Source: Eimeria necatrix
Taxonomy: Eukaryota > Apicomplexa > Conoidasida > Eucoccidiorida > Eimeriidae
Direction: 5' to 3'
DNA length: 64,000 bases
Assembly: GCF_000499385.1 (NCBI RefSeq)
Contig: NW_013652540.1
Coordinates: forward strand, 1-64,000
Positions 59,801 to 64,000 of the stretch are shown here, piece by piece. The position numbers were made by a program, and so were the translations under genes. How positions within the stretch are numbered: position 1 is the first letter of the stretch; each line of letters begins with the position of its first letter. Below the pieces are notes generated by a model. That model searched no databases. It saw nothing but the letters and a program-made list of their open reading frames with translations, and was not told where the DNA came from.

Positions 59801-60435
59801 CTGCTTCGTTTTCTCTGTGACCTGGTGAGGACCTGCTCCTCCGTTGAGCTGAACGGTGCCATCTGACGCAATGCCCTGATATCACTGATGAATACGGTGG
59901 CTCCCACATCTTGCTGCTGTGAGCTAGCCTTGCATCCTTGAGGGCTTTTCGTTGCCGAATCCAGAGACGATGAATCAACACCAAGTTTTTTGCCGGAACT
60001 GTTCGGGGAAGTGGAGCAATAGCCCAGGGATCGGTCAAGAGGTGCACGAGGCGAAAGCTCGCCATCGTCCCACATCTGCTGAAGTTTCTCACGCAGTTGA
60101 TCTGTATCAGCTGTGCTGCTGCCACAGTGGAAACTTATTCCCTGCGTCTTCGCACCACTCTTGCGAGTCGGCGTGGAGGCTGCAGACAGCGGTGACTCAG
60201 CGCCGTGCGCTGGCCCCACTCCCGCCTGAGACGTCCTCGATGTAATCAAGAGGCTCAAGTCTGTTGGTAACAACATATTCGTGGAGCTCCCACAGTCCTT
60301 TTCACTGCCCACAGATGAAGTTGTGCTTAGCCTTGCCAGTCCCTTCGAAACTTCATCCGACGGTCCCCCGTACCCGGCGGAGCCATTAGGGTTGGCCCGC
60401 CTCATCAACGGGGAAATCCGCAACGATTTCATCAT
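56815..60435 (-). CDS. Large Ser/Pro/Arg-rich protein with C-terminal coiled coil
   Basis: One uninterrupted frame of 1206 codons from tandem ATGs at 60435/60432. Most of it is low-complexity and basic with many S-P and R-x-x-S sites (TRKRRASSPLAPTYSFSSDS; SARRRSVTRRSNMVRASTLS), typical of a disordered, phosphorylated protein. Residues ~1100-1190 are a highly charged coiled coil (KREALHKEWAVRDREYQEKH; QQRKERLLAWEQREAELLKN), followed by PSFWGFDP. A GTGAGC donor-like site after GFDPC could splice the last ~16 residues away. No catalytic domain or transmembrane segment; function unknown, with a scaffold or cytoskeletal role the simplest inference. Codon use is ordinary and lacks the CAG runs of the left half. 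Confidence 0.8.
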   Translation of the reverse strand: MMKSLRISPLMRRANPNGSAGYGGPSDEVSKGLARLSTTSSVGSEKDCGSSTNMLLPTDLSLLITSRTSQAGVGPAHGAESPLSAASTPTRKSGAKTQGISFHCGSSTADTDQLREKLQQMWDDGELSPRAPLDRSLGYCSTSPNSSGKKLGVDSSSLDSATKSPQGCKASSQQQDVGATVFISDIRALRQMAPFSSTEEQVLTRSQRKRSSASLLQQLVADYPSGTIQGQQKEQDTAAQKHQHEGLQGLQTELRSAAESQQQKYLTKTAVDVLDLSTGRLKGPITLPSPDAASRGLGTRKRRASSPLAPTYSFSSDSSHAKVKGDMPNDVLPNPKSRKRLSSFSSQTLGPSGVSAGASPRRGSAAAPVALNGENGVTRGIMDATANCASNNSSTTTIESPFQKHPPPSPSDFPASSPIKTTSHPLQQLFQAETRHQGHSRQACAADGRRPSCSGPAGNPLSSPVRVSPRRTQTGAEASFPSFQTPRVPFSSPEPREGRARASIRSKISQRCPSPLLLVTENTPSKKAVGRRGCRCPSKSPPGRGASPTVTEAQQRVCAVPFGQEASAKGPAVSRRASTVPASKLKAPSQSFDNAAAKLLSQREAESANGVTKAREVSTANSPIRNENSISPWQRAGRSSATPTRTVAAKKHSKGQQMPATTASNGSSRSAGAKTELSCKSSCPSSTEPRVPYVAATSSARRRSVTRRSNMVRASTLSRLPSAPSSHAVRRSVSLASGASQDGAVSAASPVAATCPVRIVRSAAPGERRRTPRHGTSPSKAEMQCLPSSRNATCIKLGARLGGVSSVGSSKGGRGSTAIGGSVAAKAAAAVAERRCVARATPARSSADKTRKSSCLVQGTTARRSVRVLPIAKPGRLLPILEKDGSSGRSSVSSKSVEAARGVRTSRSRTPASPPGSQEPSGLTSSQQDDPSVKCSSDSRMNSEFELSSSAAVESTDATDTGAKMSAANDGVSGHSNGTEEHIVNNGSLPELEFQCAPSGSPKFAANFDDGQERGTDENTAARSKRGASYSINLDSASAPHDAKPSIDIDAIATTGGASSSQKPRGNTAAQPQNRRRSSSPHSLSLQKVATELEIQQPETFASMRRASSVCSLEDGSEKWVPAHQQKREALHKEWAVRDREYQEKHQNLLLEQQRKERLLAWEQREAELLKNRKALSKEEPSFWGFDPCEPLPLYWRFPASRVCLS

Positions 60436-63175
60436 TCAAAGACAAAAGCAAACATGCCGACTGTTCTAACAGTGTCAAGTCCTGCTGATAGGGAAGAAGG
60501 GGCGCTGGAAATGGATCCCTACCAGCACAGACGAGTCCCCAAGGCGATGAGTCGTGTCCAAGGCAGCCCTAAGCACTCAGAGCCCCTGTCAGCTGTAAAG
60601 CAGCTCAAAAAATCATCATCAAGCGCCTCAGAGACCATATAGATCACATATTTCTCGACTTCGGCAGTCGGCAGAACCCTGCATTGCCCTCGAGGGACTG
60701 TCACGCGACAGCTGGAGCCGGTGTAATCCTGTCGCCTCGGCATGTGGTTCAACATAGCACCGCTAATGACATGTTTTATCTCAATACTTCAAAAATTTTA
60801 CCGTTCCCCTCGAAGCTCCCCTAATGCGCAACAGTGGTCAGGAGGAGCTGGCATGGCATAGGCACTCGCAAGTAGTGCATATATGCCTGACCCACGAGGC
60901 CAATATGCCAGTTTGGGTGCGTCTTTTACGCACGAAACGTGTTAAGAAAAACAAGAGGAAAATTTTTAAACAGCCGCATTCTTTTTCGAGCCCGAGACAC
61001 CCAAGCCTGCATGCAAAACGAATGGCAGTCGGCGGCCCACTCTGGTGTTAGTGTTTGTGGGGGTTCAGTCGATCAACGATCCCTCTCTTCCACAAAAAAG
61101 TTGTACAGCAGAGCCGTATGCAGGCATGCACGCCATGCACGTGTTTTATAGCGTTGACTTCGCAAGATTGTACGCCAGTAAAAGTAGAAATCACGACGCT
61201 TGCCTGCTGTCGGTCTCGTCTACTACTCCGTGCTGCAAGTGGTCATTAAGCGCTGGCAAGCTAGGTAGTAGAGCCTCCACGCTAGTCACTTACAGTGTAG
61301 CATTTATGTGATTTCTAGCCTCTACGGGCTGTATTTCTCTGACGATACGGCTGGAACGCGCAAAATTTGGCAGACCGTAGAGGTGCTTGGGAGGGGATTA
61401 CGTGCACTGCATGAGAAGCTAACGAGGGGAACTTTGGCAACAGCGGTTTATGCAAATCTGGATATGGGAAACGCAGACTCACCTCGCGTGACACTCGGCG
61501 CCTATAAATGAGTGCTTAATAGCCAAAAGACAACGTCACAAGTGAGCTGGTGTCATGATTCAGGGCATGTTCTATGGCAATATTCGCCGAAAGGTGTATT
61601 CGCACGCTTTCGATGTGCGAAAGTTGTGGTGTCTCAGTAACTTCGGCAAACTCGGAAAATCCAGAAGCTAGTCGTTTGGCATTTTGCGAACGCTGCGTTT
61701 GAAAAGATATCTGCACGCAGGCGATCTGGATGGGTGGTGTTCACGGTACAAGAGAAGTCTATTCCGTGGCATCTTGTGCATGTTGTGCCGTCCATCTCCA
61801 ACTACCAGACTCCCGCCATAACAAAAGTAGTGCAGGACGGAGGACAAATGACAAATGCGCACCAGGACACGCTGCAGCTGCCTGCTACCGGAAGGCCACG
61901 CAACTAATCGCGGCTTGAAGGGGCTTGCGTTTTCAGTGTAAGCGTTTTGTGCTAGTTGATGTGCCAACGGTACTGCTAGTTTCACCATAGGGGTATGGCA
62001 GCCTAAGTTCACCGCTGCCCAAGTTCCCGTCCAGCGCAGGTGACTGTGGCTACCAAAGTGCATTCCGGCGGGAAGAATTCGGAGAAGGGAGGTCTAGGTC
62101 ACTTTCCAAGGAATGCAACTGGAAACCCAACTCTGGAGGAACAAAACACAGTTGCAAACGCTTCTCAGTGCACTGCGCATACCAAGAAATATGCAGACGT
62201 TTCAAAGCAGTTATCTTGGTCTCTAGCTCCGCTAGACGGCGGCGCCTCTGCAAGTTGGCCATTAATTTTTGAATACCTGAGAACAAGAGAATGGGCATCT
62301 CTGCACAAAATGTGGACATATGCAGGCACTCCGGTGCTACTGTCACCCCGGCGCTCTGCTGCGGCTATGCTGAAGAACTGGATAGCCGGAGAGTCCTCTA
62401 CGACTTAGAGGGTCGCACCTCCCTCTCCAGCCATAGTAACGTTGAAGCCTCAACAACATTTGAAAACGCGTAGCAGGGCGAAGAATCATAGCGTTTCCAG
62501 ACATCCAGCCAAGCTCGCTGCGGGAGCCGCTAAGTTGGTCCAAGCTGATCCACCAAGCGAAAACGACATCGTGGGAGCAGACGTCATTTACCATGGACAC
62601 CTGCCCTGCTCCTTGCTCTAGGTAACATCATCTCCCCTGGCCAGAGTTCAGGCTGCTAGACCGCCCCTAATCCGTGGTCAGAGGTGGTCCCTCACTGCGT
62701 GGAGACTTCCTTCAATAGTAGTGAAGGATTTTAACGCCTCCATGCAGTTCACAAAGATGACGACGGGCTTGGCTACTGTTTTGATCCTCAGAAGCCACTG
62801 ACCGTTCGCAACTATGATGAAACCAGCATCTAAACATGGCCGTCATCTCTGCTCGCATTTTACACGACGAAGTAAGCAAGCAGAGCTCCGGCTCACTAAT
62901 AAACATTGATAATTCACCTAAACTAGATCCAAACATAGTTGGAGAGTGCATACAGAAGGCGCTCCTGGTATTCAAACGCCTGCAAGAGGCAGGCTGCCTC
63001 GTATTAAACCTTGTTCCACCTACTTGCTTACTGCGTTGGTGCAAAGCTGTATGCCACAGAAACAGTGCACGGTAGTTCAGGTTTACACTTAAAAAATGCC
63101 ACAGAAACAGTGCACGGTAGTTCAGGTTTACACTTGAAACACCAAAAAAGCAGTGACAATACAGTTCGTTTCTTC
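60436..63175. other. Intergenic, ~2.7 kb, one tandem duplication
   Basis: Short frames on both strands have no family resemblance. The longest (plus 62040-62408; minus 62050-62346) overlap each other on opposite strands, so at most one is real. The promoter of the 1206-residue gene lies at the left end and the 3' flank of the right-edge gene at the right end. Confidence 0.5.
63051..63140 (+). repeat. 45-bp tandem duplication
   Basis: ATGCCACAGAAACAGTGCAC and the following bases (63051-63095) are repeated from 63096 with near-perfect identity. It lies just downstream of the stop of the minus-strand right-edge ORF. Confidence 0.9.
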
Positions 63176-63754
63176 CTAATCTTCTTCGGATGAAGACTCC
63201 GAAGGTAAAAGGGAGCGTTCATCAAATCTAACGGGAGATTTCCTCTTGCGGCCTCCACACTGAGTGTCGCTGTTTCCTTTGAGACAGCTTCGTGTTCCTT
63301 GAGCAGACAATGGGGGAGGCTCGTGAATGGATGCAGGCTCCCGAGCCAAGCGCCAGCGGGCAGTGGATTTGTCTTCAAGCGCATCACCACCTCCGTTTTC
63401 CGCCTGCTTTTCTTGATCTCTTATCTTAGAGTAATTAAGAAGTGCAAGAGAACTCTTGCGCGTGCGTTTCTTTACACATGCCTCACCGGCATCTCGCGTA
63501 GCCGGCACGGCGACCGCAGTTCTTCCTTCCGTAGGCTTTGCATCTGTCTCACTCGGCGGTGCATCCTCCTGCCTTTTGTACGAAGAAGCAGCCTTTGCTG
63601 CCTGAGTCGCACGCACAGCACAGACATTGCATATCCACTGCTGGATCCCAGCTATCAGCTGTTGCCGAGAATTCTGCGCGTATGACAGGTGAAGCCCTGC
63701 ATGAGTCATATACGCACTGAAATCCCAAGGAACACTAAATAGATAACACATCAA
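63176..63754 (-). CDS. C-terminal exon of a minus-strand gene
   Basis: The frame reads hydrophobic/polar sequence (SYAQNSRQQLIAGIQQWICN), then Lys/Glu/Ser-rich tail (KKRTRKSSLALLNYSKIRDQ) and ends RKRKSPVRFDERSLLPSESS plus an acidic terminus. There is no convincing ATG, and acceptor-like AGs lie at about 63700-63740, so it is probably the last exon of a gene running off the right edge. It may belong with the cyclic-nucleotide-binding-like exon at 63902-64000, but the exons between are not resolved. Confidence 0.45.
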   Translation of the reverse strand: MMCYLFSVPWDFSAYMTHAGLHLSYAQNSRQQLIAGIQQWICNVCAVRATQAAKAASSYKRQEDAPPSETDAKPTEGRTAVAVPATRDAGEACVKKRTRKSSLALLNYSKIRDQEKQAENGGGDALEDKSTARWRLAREPASIHEPPPLSAQGTRSCLKGNSDTQCGGRKRKSPVRFDERSLLPSESSSEED

Positions 63755-63901
63755 CAGGTATTAGACCGGACGCAGTTCGTAGAACAGCTCACTGTGCACC
63801 CGCGCAGTAAGCCCTGTGCAGCAAGCTCTACGCAGCCAAATATCAGGAATTCAATAAGCCCCGGACATAGCTTTTCCGCCAGAAGTTCACAGAACACTCA
63901 C

Positions 63902-64000
63902 CATCTTCTCTTTCACTGGAGAAAGAAGAGCTTCAAACGACTCCTTGTCTAGGCAAAGCAGCAGTAGCTCAGTTCCAGCGACCACTGATGCCGTGCGTCG
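63902..64000 (-). CDS. Cyclic-nucleotide-binding-domain-like exon (partial at edge)
   Basis: The minus strand reads RTASVVAGTELLLLCLDKES then FEALLSPVKEKM, and stops at a clean donor (ATG|GTGAGT). This matches the last beta-strand and C-helix of cNMP-binding domains (RxAxVxAxxx...CLxLDxxxFxxLLGP), as in PKA regulatory subunits, PKG and related proteins. The phosphate-binding cassette would be encoded outside the window, so ligand binding cannot be judged. It is on the same strand as the ORF at 63176-63754. Confidence 0.5.

Noticed and set aside
62040..62408. Overlapping ORFs on both strands
   Set aside because: No recognisable motif on either strand; neither can be preferred.

Overview
This window looks like a chromosomal segment of an Eimeria-like coccidian (Apicomplexa). 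The evidence is plant-type telomere heptamers (AAACCCT/TTTAGGG) embedded inside the sequence, dense CTG/CAG arrays that give homopolymeric amino-acid runs (Ala, Gln, Ser, Leu, Cys), intron-rich nuclear genes, and a gene set that includes an apicomplexan-type ferlin. The species is inferred from this architecture, not from a search.

The window has two halves. About 1-24,700 is repeat-rich: CTG/CAG arrays, interstitial telomere-like tracts, GGGGCCCC arrays, a GCTAGC array, AT-rich microsatellites and a dispersed GGTGTACGTACACC palindrome. Real genes sit inside it: the last exons of mitochondrial HSP60 (+, 225-878), a mitochondrial ATPase-inhibitor IF1-like gene (+, 5098-6251), a very large minus-strand alpha-helical protein locus (7469-18449, possibly two genes or one gene with frame breaks), and DNA polymerase alpha subunit B (+, 19689-24022). 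About 24,700-64,000 is repeat-poor with ordinary coding sequence: a 26-exon ferlin (+, 26484-36327), a RING-H2 E3 ligase (-, 37326-39107), a coiled-coil protein (+, 40437-43894), an eight-exon GPI ethanolamine-phosphate transferase 3 / PIG-O (-, 44241-50405), a small coiled-coil gene (-, 55316-55746), a 1206-residue Ser/Pro-rich protein (-, 56815-60435) and, at the right edge, a minus-strand gene with a cyclic-nucleotide-binding-like exon.

The genes do not form one pathway. They cover mitochondrial protein folding and ATP synthase control, DNA replication priming, calcium-dependent membrane fusion (ferlin), ubiquitylation and GPI-anchor synthesis. Splice models were built by hand from GT/GC-AG sites and reading-frame phase. 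Those for HSP60, IF1, the 3' half of POLA2, the coiled-coil gene and PIG-O are phase-consistent at every junction. Ferlin has one unresolved junction (after 28527), and the giant minus-strand locus is only partly resolved.
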